Positions 28,042-35,894 of a DNA stretch of 64,000 bases are shown here, in pieces. Source of the stretch: Agrobacterium sp. a22-2 (GTDB lineage Bacteria > Pseudomonadota > Alphaproteobacteria > Rhizobiales > Rhizobiaceae); contig NZ_JAAXMM010000009.1 in the NCBI RefSeq assembly GCF_012276985.1, positions 1 to 64,000 of the forward strand, written 5' to 3'. Within the stretch, counting starts at the first letter, position 1. The number at the start of each line of letters is the position of its first letter. The notes below the pieces were generated by a model. The model was given only the letters and a program-made list of their open reading frames with translations, made no database searches and was not told the DNA's origin. A program made the position numbers and the translations under genes.

Positions 28042-28791
28042 ATGATCTTGTTTCGAATTGGTTTTCTGCTGCTTGGCCTGCTTTGTGGCGCTACCGGCGC
28101 CCTCGGGGCACCATCGTGTCGCGACCTGGGATTTCGCCAATCACACTATACCGTCTGCCAGTTCGACCCGGCGCGCCAGACGATTCGCATCTACGATCGC
28201 AGCCCGGACGGGCAGCCGTTCGGCGGGTTTGATTCGCTGGCCCGGCAGTTGTGGAAGGAGCGCCACACGCTGGTCTTTGCCAGCAATGGCGGCATGTATC
28301 ACGACGACCTGTCGCCGGTCGGGCTGTTCGTCGAGTATGGGATCGAGCGCCAGCCGATCAGCACTGCCGGCGGTTGGGGAAACTTCCACCTGCTGCCGAA
28401 CGGCGTGTTTTTCCTGAAAGACGGACGGGCCACCGTCATGGAGACGCAGGCCTATCTGCGGGCAGGGGTGGCGCCGGATTTCGCGACGCAATCAGGCCCG
28501 ATGCTGGTCATCGACGGCCAGATGCATCCCCGCTTCCTGCCCGACAGCGACAGTCTGAAGCGGCGCAATGCGGTCGGTGTCGATGCGCGGGGCCAGGTGT
28601 TTTTCGCAATTTCGCAAGATACGGTGCGGTTCTACGATTTTGCGCTGCTGTTTCGCGACGAACTTCACTGCGCCAATGCGCTTTATCTGGACGGCACGAT
28701 TTCAAGCGTGATGATTGCCGAGCGTGGCCGGCGCGACGATGTCTTTCGGCTTGGACCTGTTATCGCGGTGATCGGCAATCTGCCGGACTGA
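28042..28791 (+). CDS. Secreted phosphodiester glycosidase-family (NAGPA-like) protein
   Basis: A 249-residue protein with a signal peptide (MILFRIGFLLLGLLCGATGALG) and the NAGPA/DUF2233 domain motifs FASNGGMYHDDLSPVGLFVEYG, TQSGPMLVIDG, RRNAVGVD and the ALYLDGTISSVM segment. The family hydrolyses phosphodiester-linked sugars in the envelope. An in-frame upstream ATG exists (27946), but the signal peptide sits at 28042. It is divergent from the ParA gene. Confidence 0.8.
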   Translation: MILFRIGFLLLGLLCGATGALGAPSCRDLGFRQSHYTVCQFDPARQTIRIYDRSPDGQPFGGFDSLARQLWKERHTLVFASNGGMYHDDLSPVGLFVEYGIERQPISTAGGWGNFHLLPNGVFFLKDGRATVMETQAYLRAGVAPDFATQSGPMLVIDGQMHPRFLPDSDSLKRRNAVGVDARGQVFFAISQDTVRFYDFALLFRDELHCANALYLDGTISSVMIAERGRRDDVFRLGPVIAVIGNLPD

Positions 28792-28801
28792 ATTCCGTGG
28801 C

Positions 28802-29155
28802 TCAGGTGGGAGATTTCGGAAAGGCGCGCTCAAGCCCGCCGGAGCGCGTCAGCCCATCACGGAAGGCCATATAGGCCGGGTGCTGGCTCGAGCGGGCGGC
28901 TTCCATCAGGCGGATCTGCAGGCGTGCAGGGGCATGGTTGCCGAGCCACTCGCCGCAGCGTCCGAGCTTTAGCGAATTGAGGAAACGCGATGCGGAGGCG
29001 GCGTCGAGATAGACCGCCAGCCCTTCGAGCAGGCGCTCGTCCTGCAGCGGGTTTTCCAAGAGCAGCGCCAGATAGGACTGGTCGGCCTCCTGTAGTCCGG
29101 CCAGCTTGTCGGCCACCGTCTTGGCGTCCGGAAAGGATGTCGATGGACTTGTCAT
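28802..29155 (-). CDS. Hypothetical protein
   Basis: A 117-residue soluble, helical, leucine/alanine-rich protein of no recognised family. ATG 29155 is preceded by a strong GGGAGG, and codon use looks native. It converges with the glycosidase gene and has no partners on its strand nearby. Confidence 0.65.
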   Translation of the reverse strand: MTSPSTSFPDAKTVADKLAGLQEADQSYLALLLENPLQDERLLEGLAVYLDAASASRFLNSLKLGRCGEWLGNHAPARLQIRLMEAARSSQHPAYMAFRDGLTRSGGLERAFPKSPT

Positions 29156-29421
29156 GGGGGCCTCCCGTCGCGTTGCAGGTCTATCTCGATTCTGTCATTA
29201 GAGCGGGACGGGGAAGGGTGCAAACCTCTTTCCTTCTCGGTCCCGTTGAAAATGATGAAAACCGATCCCGTCCTTCCTTGCCCGCTCATGCCCTGCACCG
29301 GGCTAAAAGGTTGACAGAACGGCGAGCAATCCAGAGGTTTATCCAAGGGGCCGGCGATTCGCGGCCTGCCCCGTTATCGATTGGCGGTTGCGATGCTGTC
29401 CGTCGCCGCCCGGAGTCAGAA

Positions 29422-30444
29422 ATGCCTGAACTGTCCCTCTGCATGCCGAGCCATCGGAACCTCGAAAACTCCCGCCGCTCGATCGAAAGCGCGGTTGCCT
29501 ATTGCGAGGCGCGCGATGCCGTGCTGATCGTGTCGGACAATTCGGGCGATGCGCAAAAGCAGGCCGTCCTGAAAGACCTGTCGCCGCGGCTGGTGCTGGT
29601 TGATTCCGGGAATGCTAGCGCCATCGAGAACATGGAACGGGCGCTCGATGCGGTGCGCACCACCTTTGTGATGCCGATGGGCGACGACGACGAGATCCGC
29701 TTCGATGCGAGCCTGCCGGCCTTCGACCTGGCGTCGCTCGGCTATGACTATATCGGCGTGACGCCGGTCAGCGTGCCGTTCACGACGCGACACGGCGACA
29801 TGCCGGCCAAGGGCTTTGCGCTGGACTCGAACGATCCCGGCGAGCGCATGAGCGCCTATATGGCCAAGGCGCAAGGCAATAACAGCCTCTATTACAGCAT
29901 GTATCGCCGCGACGTGTTCGTGTCGCTGGTGCATGCCTTCACGCAGCACCATCCGACCAAGGGCAGCTATTGCGACTGGGCGCTGAGCCAGGCGCTGGTT
30001 TCCTATGGCAAGATGGCGCACGATCCGGGCACGACCTTCCGCTACAACATGGACAAATGGGATTCCGCCGGGAAGATCGCCGAAATGTACCAGGCGCTCT
30101 ATACCGGTGTCGGCCTGCCGGTGGGCTCGGAAAAATTCGAGAACCTGTTGATGTATCTCGATGTGTTTATTCTTTCGACCCGTCCGGGCACGCCTCTGCC
30201 GCAGGACCAGCGCCAGAAGCTGGCCCTGTCGATCAATAGCCGGCTGCTCGGCCCGTTCATCAAGCAGGTCGCCAACAATCCGGACAATTTCGACGGAACG
30301 GTGCGGCATCTCTCAAGCATGGTGCTTGATGAGCAAGACAGCTTCGGCCAGTTCCAGATCGCCCTTCTGATGGTCGACAAGGTGCAGCCGGGTCTGAAAG
30401 ACCGCTATGTCGAATTTCTGAAAGCGGTGATGACGCCGGGCTGA
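29422..30444 (+). CDS. Glycosyltransferase-like protein (GT-A fold)
   Basis: A 340-residue protein with features of a GT-A glycosyltransferase: an N-terminal nucleotide-sugar segment (SLCMPSHRNLENSRRSIES) and a DxD-like acidic motif (MPMGDDDEIRF) near residue 95. The rest is not clearly GT2. I start at ATG 29422 with CGGAG upstream; a longer frame from 28990 overlaps non-coding sequence and the antisense gene. No signal peptide. Likely role in surface polysaccharide assembly, acceptor unknown. Confidence 0.7.
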   Translation: MPELSLCMPSHRNLENSRRSIESAVAYCEARDAVLIVSDNSGDAQKQAVLKDLSPRLVLVDSGNASAIENMERALDAVRTTFVMPMGDDDEIRFDASLPAFDLASLGYDYIGVTPVSVPFTTRHGDMPAKGFALDSNDPGERMSAYMAKAQGNNSLYYSMYRRDVFVSLVHAFTQHHPTKGSYCDWALSQALVSYGKMAHDPGTTFRYNMDKWDSAGKIAEMYQALYTGVGLPVGSEKFENLLMYLDVFILSTRPGTPLPQDQRQKLALSINSRLLGPFIKQVANNPDNFDGTVRHLSSMVLDEQDSFGQFQIALLMVDKVQPGLKDRYVEFLKAVMTPG

Positions 30445-30476
30445 TCAGGCGCCGGCGTCTATTTCCAATCGAACGA

Positions 30477-31496
30477 TCAGCCGCGACGACGTGTGCGCTT
30501 CTCGCGGTTCGATTCGGCCGGCGCTTCGCTGGCCGACTTGTTGCGTAGCGGTCCGATGCGGTCGACGATCGTCTCGATGGTCGGACGCGGGCCGGGCGTA
30601 TAGCTGTCGAGGGCGGCGCGCATGGCGGCGAGGTGGCCGCAGGAGGTTCCGCAGCAGCCGCCGATGATTTTCGCGCCGGCGTCGCGGGCAAGGCGTGCAT
30701 AATCAGCCATCAGCGGCGGCGTGCCGGAATAATGGATCTCGGCGCCGCGGAACTCCGGAATGCCGCAATTGCCTTTGACGATGACGGTGGCGGTCGGATC
30801 GGCCTGGGTCATGTCGAGCAGGCTGGAGAGAATGTCGGAAGCGCCGACGCCGCAATTGGCACCGACCGCCAGCGGTCCGGCACCGATGTCCTTGGCAACC
30901 GCATGGATGTCCTTCGGATCAAGGCCCATCATCGTCTTGCCGGCCGTGTCGAAGGAGCCCGTGTAGACATAGGGCAGGCCGACCTTGGTTGCAGCTTCGG
31001 CTGCGGCACGGATTTCGTCGACGGCCGACATGGTCTCGATCCAAGCGACATCGACACCACCGGCCTTCAGGCCTTCCATCTGCTCGACGAAGGCCGAGAC
31101 GGCATCCTCGTAGGACATGGCACCGAGCGGGATCAGCAATTCGCCGGTCGGGCCGACGGAGCCGCCGACGATGACCTTGCGCGGCGCCTTGTCGGCGACC
31201 GAACGGGCGATTTCCGCGGCCTTGCGGTTCATCTCGAACACCCGGTCATCGGCATTGTGCAGCTTCAGGCGATGGCGGGTGCCGCCGAAGGAATTGGTGA
31301 GGATGATATCAGCGCCGGCATCGACGAAATCCTGGTGCAGCTTGACGATGCGGTCCGGGTGGTTCTCATTCCACATTTCCGGAGCCTCGCCGGCCTCCAG
31401 TCCCATGGCGAACAGATTGGTGCCCGTGGCGCCATCGGCGAGCAGAACACCTTTCTCAGCCAGGAGTTTCGAAAGCGGATTGGAAGCGACGGGCAT
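30477..31496 (-). CDS. bmt: Betaine-homocysteine methyltransferase-like enzyme
   Basis: A 339-residue zinc-dependent homocysteine S-methyltransferase with the DGATGTNLF start, ILTNSFGGTRHRL, the zinc-binding GANCGVG cysteine and the C-terminal GGCCGTSCGH cysteine pair. In Sinorhizobium meliloti Bmt transfers a methyl group from glycine betaine to homocysteine, giving dimethylglycine and methionine. ATG 31496 follows AAAGGA. It lies downstream of the betaine-type ABC genes on the same strand (127-base gap) and has its own palindromic operator at 31529-31548. S-methylmethionine or another donor cannot be excluded. Confidence 0.85.
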   Translation of the reverse strand: MPVASNPLSKLLAEKGVLLADGATGTNLFAMGLEAGEAPEMWNENHPDRIVKLHQDFVDAGADIILTNSFGGTRHRLKLHNADDRVFEMNRKAAEIARSVADKAPRKVIVGGSVGPTGELLIPLGAMSYEDAVSAFVEQMEGLKAGGVDVAWIETMSAVDEIRAAAEAATKVGLPYVYTGSFDTAGKTMMGLDPKDIHAVAKDIGAGPLAVGANCGVGASDILSSLLDMTQADPTATVIVKGNCGIPEFRGAEIHYSGTPPLMADYARLARDAGAKIIGGCCGTSCGHLAAMRAALDSYTPGPRPTIETIVDRIGPLRNKSASEAPAESNREKRTRRRG

Positions 31497-31528
31497 GGCG
31501 ATATCCTTTGAAGAACCTTTGCCCAATG

Positions 31529-31548
31529 ATATAAAGACTTCTTTATAT
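31529..31548. promoter_or_regulatory. Palindromic operator upstream of bmt
   Basis: ATATAAAGA (31529-31537) and TCTTTATAT (31540-31548) are perfect 9-base arms separated by 2 bases, 33 bases upstream of the bmt start. From memory this resembles the palindromes assigned to the ArsR-family regulator SahR, which controls methionine-cycle genes in proteobacteria. That would fit a homocysteine-methylating enzyme. Confidence 0.65.
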
Positions 31549-31623
31549 GTCTGCAATGCAGAGTGCCAAGAAATCGACCGGAGCGCGCCGATCGGACGCG
31601 CCCCGGTCGATTGCAACCGGGTC

Positions 31624-32676
31624 CTATTCGGCAGCCATCTGTGTGTCGAGATGGCTGGTCGGCGTGACCATGGCGGAAATGATGGCAGAGAGATCGACAA
31701 AGCCGACCGGGTTGCCATTGTCGTCGACGACATGGGCCAGTGACTGATTGGCATCGGTCATCGCCTTGGCAGCCGTTTCCAGCACGGTATCGGCAGGCAG
31801 GGGAAGACCGCTCGGGGCCGAGGTCAGCGGCTGCATGATGGTCTTGACCTGGATCACCCGGCCGCGGTTCACCTCCTTGACGAAGGCCGAGATGTAATCG
31901 TCGGCCGGCGTCAGGACGATTTCCTGGCCGGTGCCCTGCTGCACGACTTTGCCGTCGCGCAGGATGGCGATCTTGTCGCCGAGCCGCAGCGCTTCATCAA
32001 GATCGTGGGTGATGAAGACAACGGTCTTCTTCAGCTCTTTCTGCAGGTCCAGTAGGACCGACTGCATGTCGACGCGGATGAGCGGATCGAGCGCCGAATA
32101 GGCCTCGTCCATCAGCAGGATATCGGCATCGTTGGTCAGTGCCCGGGCCAGCCCGACGCGCTGCTGCATGCCGCCCGAGAGCTGGTTGGGATAATGGTTC
32201 TCGAAGCCGGCCAGGCCGACCCGTTCGATCCAGTACTGTCCCTTCTTCAAACTCTCGTCGCGGCTGATGCCCTGGATGTCGAGGCCGTAGACCGTATTCT
32301 CCATGACGGTACGGTGCGGCAGGAGCGCAAACTTCTGGAACACCATGGCGGTCTTGTGCCGACGGAATTCCCGCAACTCGCTCTGATCCATCTTGCAGAC
32401 ATCGACGCCGTCATAGAGGACTTCGCCGGCCGTCGGCTCGATCAGCCGGTTGATGTGGCGGATCAGGGTGGACTTTCCCGACCCCGACAGGCCCATGACG
32501 ACGGTGATGCCGCCGGCCGGCATGGAGATGGAGATATCCTTCAACCCCAGGACATGGCCGTGCTTCTCGTTCAGTTCGGCCTTCGACAGGCCGTTCTTGA
32601 CGGCCTCGATATAGCTTTGGCCGGACGGGCCGAAGATCTTGTAGAGTTCGCGGATTTCAATGCCGTGACTAGCCAT
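31624..32676 (-). CDS. Glycine betaine/proline betaine-type ABC transporter ATPase with CBS domain
   Basis: A 350-residue ATPase of the OpuAA/ProV type: Walker [10 protein letters not shown], signature LSGGMQQRVGLARAL, Walker B ILLMDEAYSALDP, then a C-terminal CBS-like region (TIMQPLTSAP, with AHVVDDNGNPVGFVD). ATG 32676 has GGAGG upstream and overlaps the permease stop by 8 bases. It energises uptake of a quaternary amine with the permease and binding protein encoded upstream. Only one CBS repeat is clear. Confidence 0.92.
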   Translation of the reverse strand: MASHGIEIRELYKIFGPSGQSYIEAVKNGLSKAELNEKHGHVLGLKDISISMPAGGITVVMGLSGSGKSTLIRHINRLIEPTAGEVLYDGVDVCKMDQSELREFRRHKTAMVFQKFALLPHRTVMENTVYGLDIQGISRDESLKKGQYWIERVGLAGFENHYPNQLSGGMQQRVGLARALTNDADILLMDEAYSALDPLIRVDMQSVLLDLQKELKKTVVFITHDLDEALRLGDKIAILRDGKVVQQGTGQEIVLTPADDYISAFVKEVNRGRVIQVKTIMQPLTSAPSGLPLPADTVLETAAKAMTDANQSLAHVVDDNGNPVGFVDLSAIISAMVTPTSHLDTQMAAE

Positions 32677-33583
32677 GGACGACCTCCGAGTGCTTCTGAA
32701 GCCGCTTGCCATAGGCCTGGCTGGTGCGGTCGAAGATGATGGCGATGGCGACCAGGGCAAAGCCGTTCAGGAAGCCGATGGTGAAATACTGGTTGGTGAT
32801 GGCCTGCAGCACGTTCTTGCCGAGACCGCCGACGCCGATCATCGAGGCGACGACGACCATGGCGAGCGACATCATGATGGTCTGGTTGATGCCGGCCATG
32901 ATGGTGGGCAGCGCCAGCGGGATCTGCACATTCATCAATTTCTGCTGGTTGGACGAGCCGAAGGCGTCTGCCGCTTCGAGAACTTCCTTGTCGACCAGCC
33001 GGATGCCGAGATTGGTGAGCCTAATCATCGGCGGCACGGCATAGATCACCACGGCGATCAGGCCCGGAACCTTGCCGATGCCGAAGATCATCACGACGGG
33101 GATCAGGTAGACGAAGCTCGGCATGGTCTGCATGACGTCGAGGGCCGGATTGATGACGGCCTGGACCCGGTCGGAGCGCGCCATGAGGATGCCGATCGGT
33201 ATGCCGATCACGATGGAGATCAGCGTACAGACCGTGACGATGGCCAGCGTGATCATCGTGTCTTCCCAAAGGCCGACGAGGCCGATGACGAGCATGGAGA
33301 GCGCCGTGCCGATGGCGATCCGCGTGTTGCGGCTCGTCAGGTAGACGACGGCCACAAGGGCCACGAGAAAGACGATCCACGGCGCATCGACGAACACGTC
33401 CTGCAGCCAGTTCAGGAACCATTGCAGCGGCTGCAGCAGGTTATCCAGAAAGTCGCCGTAAGCGCGCACGAAGGCCTTGAAATTGGTGTCGACGGTCAGC
33501 TTGAACACGCGCATGTAGCTGTCGTCGATCTTGGGGAAATCGCAGAGGATCTCCGGAATGTAATTGCAGATGCCAGAAGCCAT
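32669..33583 (-). CDS. Glycine betaine/proline betaine-type ABC permease
   Basis: A 304-residue inner-membrane permease of the ProW/OpuAB type with about six to seven hydrophobic segments and the cytoplasmic loop EAADAFGSSNQQKLMNVQIPLA that contacts the ATPase. The start at 33583 has AAGGGGA upstream; the stop overlaps the ATPase start by 8 bases (coupled). The 248-base gap from the binding-protein gene holds a strong hairpin. Confidence 0.92.
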   Translation of the reverse strand: MASGICNYIPEILCDFPKIDDSYMRVFKLTVDTNFKAFVRAYGDFLDNLLQPLQWFLNWLQDVFVDAPWIVFLVALVAVVYLTSRNTRIAIGTALSMLVIGLVGLWEDTMITLAIVTVCTLISIVIGIPIGILMARSDRVQAVINPALDVMQTMPSFVYLIPVVMIFGIGKVPGLIAVVIYAVPPMIRLTNLGIRLVDKEVLEAADAFGSSNQQKLMNVQIPLALPTIMAGINQTIMMSLAMVVVASMIGVGGLGKNVLQAITNQYFTIGFLNGFALVAIAIIFDRTSQAYGKRLQKHSEVVHG

Positions 33584-33733
33584 GTCAGTTCCCCTTTTTG
33601 AACCCGTTCATTCGGCTGGCGGGTCCGTATGGCTTTCCAGACCTTCTTATGCCACCCCTTTGTTCCGTCTCCAGAACAAGCGGAGACTGCACAGCCCCTT
33701 TAAGGGATTTTTCTGCGGGTATGATTTTCTGTC

Positions 33734-33756
33734 TGCGACCTTATGAGGACGCGACC
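33734..33756. promoter_or_regulatory. GCGAC elements in the binding protein-permease gap
   Basis: TGCGACCTTATG (33734-33745) is identical to the sequence at 10465-10476 upstream of the GlxA-family gene, and a further GCGACC lies at 33751-33756. It may be an internal regulatory site, or chance. Confidence 0.3.
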
Positions 33757-33788
33757 AGAAGCAGTCGCCTGCCGTGGCAAGCATAAAG

Positions 33789-33816
33789 GGAAGACGGACC
33801 GATGGGTCCGTCTTCC
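33789..33816 (-). terminator. Stem-loop after the binding-protein gene
   Basis: Perfect 12-base arms (33789-33800 and 33805-33816) enclose a GATG loop, 16 bases past the stop of the binding-protein gene. With no long T tract it probably acts as an attenuator or mRNA-stabilising stem that makes the binding protein more abundant than the permease, as is common in ABC operons. Confidence 0.7.
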
Positions 33817-33831
33817 ATTATCGTGCAACGA

Positions 33832-34830
33832 TCAGAGGTCGGCCTTGACTTTTTCGGCGACATCCGGGGCGACCCAGGTGGTCCACATGTCAGGAAAGGT
33901 TTCGAGGAAGTACTTGGCGGCATCCTCATTGGTGCCCTGGTTCTCGTCCATCCAGGCCAGAACCTTGCCGACCGTCTGGTTGTCCCACTTGCGGACCTTC
34001 ACGTAATCCATGGCAACGCCGGCGTTTTCAGAGAACCGCTTTGTCACCACCGAGTAGACGTCGGAAACCGGATAGGAATTGACCTTCGGATCCGGGCAAT
34101 CGGCAACGGCCGTGCAGGCATCCCAGTTGGCCTTGTCGTGCTCGACGCCGAAGCTCAGCTTGACCATCTCGTATTTGCCGAGAATGGCGGTCGGCGCCCA
34201 ATAGTAGCCGATCCAGCCGGTCTTCTTTTCAAAGGCATTGGCAATGGAGCCATCGAGGCCGGCTGCCGAGCCGGTATCGATCAGTTCGAAGCCCTTGTCC
34301 TTGGCGCCGAGTGCCTTGTAGAGGTTGGCGGTCGAAATCTGGCAGTTCCAGCCCGATGGGCAATTGTGCACGGCACCCTTGGACGGATCTTCCGGCGCCG
34401 GGAAGAGTTCCGGATGCTTCAGGGCATCTTGAACCGTCTTGATATCAGGATGGGCATCGGCGAGGAATTTCGGGATCCACCAGCCTTCGACGCCGCCGTC
34501 GCTGAGCAGCGGAGCGAGCTGGATCAGGCGGCCTTCGGCGATGGCGGCATCCAGGGGCACGCGGACTGAGTTGACCCAGAGTTCCGGTGCCAGATCCGGC
34601 TCTCCCTTTTCGTTCATCGAGGCAAAGGTCGGCATGGTGTCGCCGGTGACCATGGTCACCTTGCAACCGTAGCCGCTTTCCAGGATGATCTTGTCGACAT
34701 AGGCCGCGACGCCGGCCGATGCCCAGTTCATTTCAGCGATGGAGACGTCGCCACAATCGGCGGCCTGCACGGAGCCCGCCAGCGCGAAAACGCCGGTTGC
34801 GAAGAGGGTGGAAGCGAGGAGCTTCTTCAT
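33832..34830 (-). CDS. Glycine betaine/proline betaine-type ABC substrate-binding protein
   Basis: A 332-residue periplasmic OpuAC/ProX-family protein with a signal peptide (MKKLLASTLFATGVFALAGSVQA). Aromatic-rich segments (EMNWASAG, ELWVNS, EGWWIPK, GYYWAPT) could form the tryptophan/tyrosine cage that binds quaternary ammonium. Cysteines recur in the mature part. It is unlike S. meliloti ChoX as I remember it, so a betaine rather than choline ligand is favoured. ATG 34830 follows GGGAGG. It is the first gene of the transporter operon. Confidence 0.9.
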   Translation of the reverse strand: MKKLLASTLFATGVFALAGSVQAADCGDVSIAEMNWASAGVAAYVDKIILESGYGCKVTMVTGDTMPTFASMNEKGEPDLAPELWVNSVRVPLDAAIAEGRLIQLAPLLSDGGVEGWWIPKFLADAHPDIKTVQDALKHPELFPAPEDPSKGAVHNCPSGWNCQISTANLYKALGAKDKGFELIDTGSAAGLDGSIANAFEKKTGWIGYYWAPTAILGKYEMVKLSFGVEHDKANWDACTAVADCPDPKVNSYPVSDVYSVVTKRFSENAGVAMDYVKVRKWDNQTVGKVLAWMDENQGTNEDAAKYFLETFPDMWTTWVAPDVAEKVKADL

Positions 34831-35276
34831 GATGATAAGACCTCCCAGTCTTAATCTGCAGCATACAAAGGACGGGATATGCCTGGCACTGCTCTTCCGG
34901 GCATTCCAATGGCGAGGTTCAAGAGTCCGATCCGCCGCCGTTCCAAGGGTTCGGCGAACGGGCAATTCGGGCCGGCTGAATTCCGTCTCTTTGAGGACTG
35001 CGTAACCCTGTCGCAGCCCTGTCGCGTTTTGTGCCAGCCTTCGCAGCCTAAGGGTTCCAGCACAGAAATCAACCGCCTCCTCGCTGTGGCGCGCACCAGT
35101 CCGGCGGTGCAACCCTTTGTAACACCTCGACTTCGAGCATCAATCCGGGCAATTGACCGTGTTGTGGGCTAACGATTGCCTGTTAAAGTCGCAGCAACGG
35201 CCAGCGGAACGAAAGGCGCCGAAATGTCACGCCCGAGATGAGACCTTTGGTGTCGCGAACGCGCCAATAGCGGGCG
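34831..35276. other. Upstream region of the betaine-type transporter operon, no gene
   Basis: No frame here looks coding in either direction. The stretch carries the transporter promoter region, including two TGTCGC direct repeats at 35009-35025, and leads into a candidate small RNA at 35277-35460. No cobalamin riboswitch consensus was recognised. Confidence 0.5.
35009..35025. promoter_or_regulatory. TGTCGC direct repeats upstream of the transporter
   Basis: CCTGTCGC occurs twice, with TGTCGC at 35009-35014 and 35020-35025, 11 bases apart (one helical turn) and about 180 bases upstream of the binding-protein gene. Head-to-tail half-sites one turn apart fit AraC/GlxA-type regulator binding. 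Confidence 0.45.
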
Positions 35277-35460
35277 TTGAAATTTTTTTGTCGGAAGAAC
35301 GATTATTTTTGCATTTTTCCCGCTGCCGGGGCGAGACGGCATGCCGACCGAGTGTCGGAGGCCCGAAAAATGGGCCGCGGCAATCGCAGCGACCCGGCCG
35401 GATCGCGTTCAGGACGATACCGGGGATGTGTCGCCTGCCGCATTCCGGCAGGCCTGTTTT
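35277..35460 (+). ncRNA. Candidate small RNA with promoter and terminator
   Basis: TTGAAA (35277-35282) and GATTAT (35301-35306), 18 bases apart, form a plausible sigma-70 promoter. Downstream come CCGAC-CGAGT-GTCGG (35345-35359) and GGCCC-GAAAAAT-GGGCC (35361-35377) stem-loops, then GCCTGCCG (35433-35440)/CGGCAGGC (35446-35453) followed by CTGTTTT as a terminator-like end. That would give a transcript of about 150 bases from around 35313. No coding potential is evident. No known RNA family recognised. Confidence 0.35.
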
Positions 35461-35726
35461 CGGCGTTTTAGGCCAAGAACTGTGTGTGGCCGACCGGCCG
35501 GAGGATCAGCCGGCGCTCCAGGTGCGGATGAAACGCGTGTTGCCAAGACGCGGGAAGAGCTGCTCCGTGCGGCTCTCGCGAACATTCTTCGGGGTCTTGG
35601 AATCCCAGGCGATCTGCAGGCTATTGTTCTGGCTGAAAATATAGAGCATTGGGTGTTTCCTTGGTGCCGGCTCTTTGGCGAGCCGATCGGTTGATTTCGA
35701 CGTGGAGATAATCCTATTCGGGCCGC
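35461..35726. other. Intergenic stretch before the cobQ promoter, nothing recognised
   Basis: Open frames exist, but none has family resemblance, a ribosome site or a partner gene. I see no repeat or RNA here. Confidence 0.4.
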
Positions 35727-35776
35727 TCCGCCATGGCGGAAGTCGTCATGGAATGTCGCATTTTGACGATGCGACA
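35727..35776. promoter_or_regulatory. Two palindromes upstream of cobQ
   Basis: TCCGCCATGGCGGA (35727-35740) is a perfect 14-base palindrome. TGTCGCA (35754-35760) and TGCGACA (35770-35776) form 7-base inverted arms 9 bases apart, 119 bases upstream of the cobQ start. The second shares the TGTCGC core found near the betaine and corrinoid genes, so cobalamin synthesis might be tied to the same regulator (inference). Confidence 0.5.
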
Positions 35777-35894
35777 AACCGCCATGGGAAACGGCTCATG
35801 CATGTCGGAAAACGATGGCGCATCAGGCTTGAATCGCGGCAAGAAGACGGCAAAACAGTGGTTTTCGAAAGAGCGTCTTGAAGGAGATTGCGAC

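Noticed and set aside
33832..34830. Calling the binding protein ChoX (choline)
   Set aside because: The sequence as I remember S. meliloti ChoX is clearly different; OpuAC/ProX-like with a betaine-type aromatic set fits better, so no gene symbol was given.
35153..35644. 163-residue frame in the transporter-cobQ gap
   Set aside because: Starts at a weak codon, low-complexity translation, and runs through a terminator-like hairpin.
35461..35894. Cobalamin riboswitch upstream of cobQ
   Set aside because: I looked for the conserved B12 box and pseudoknot segments on the plus strand and found no match. A covariance search would settle it.
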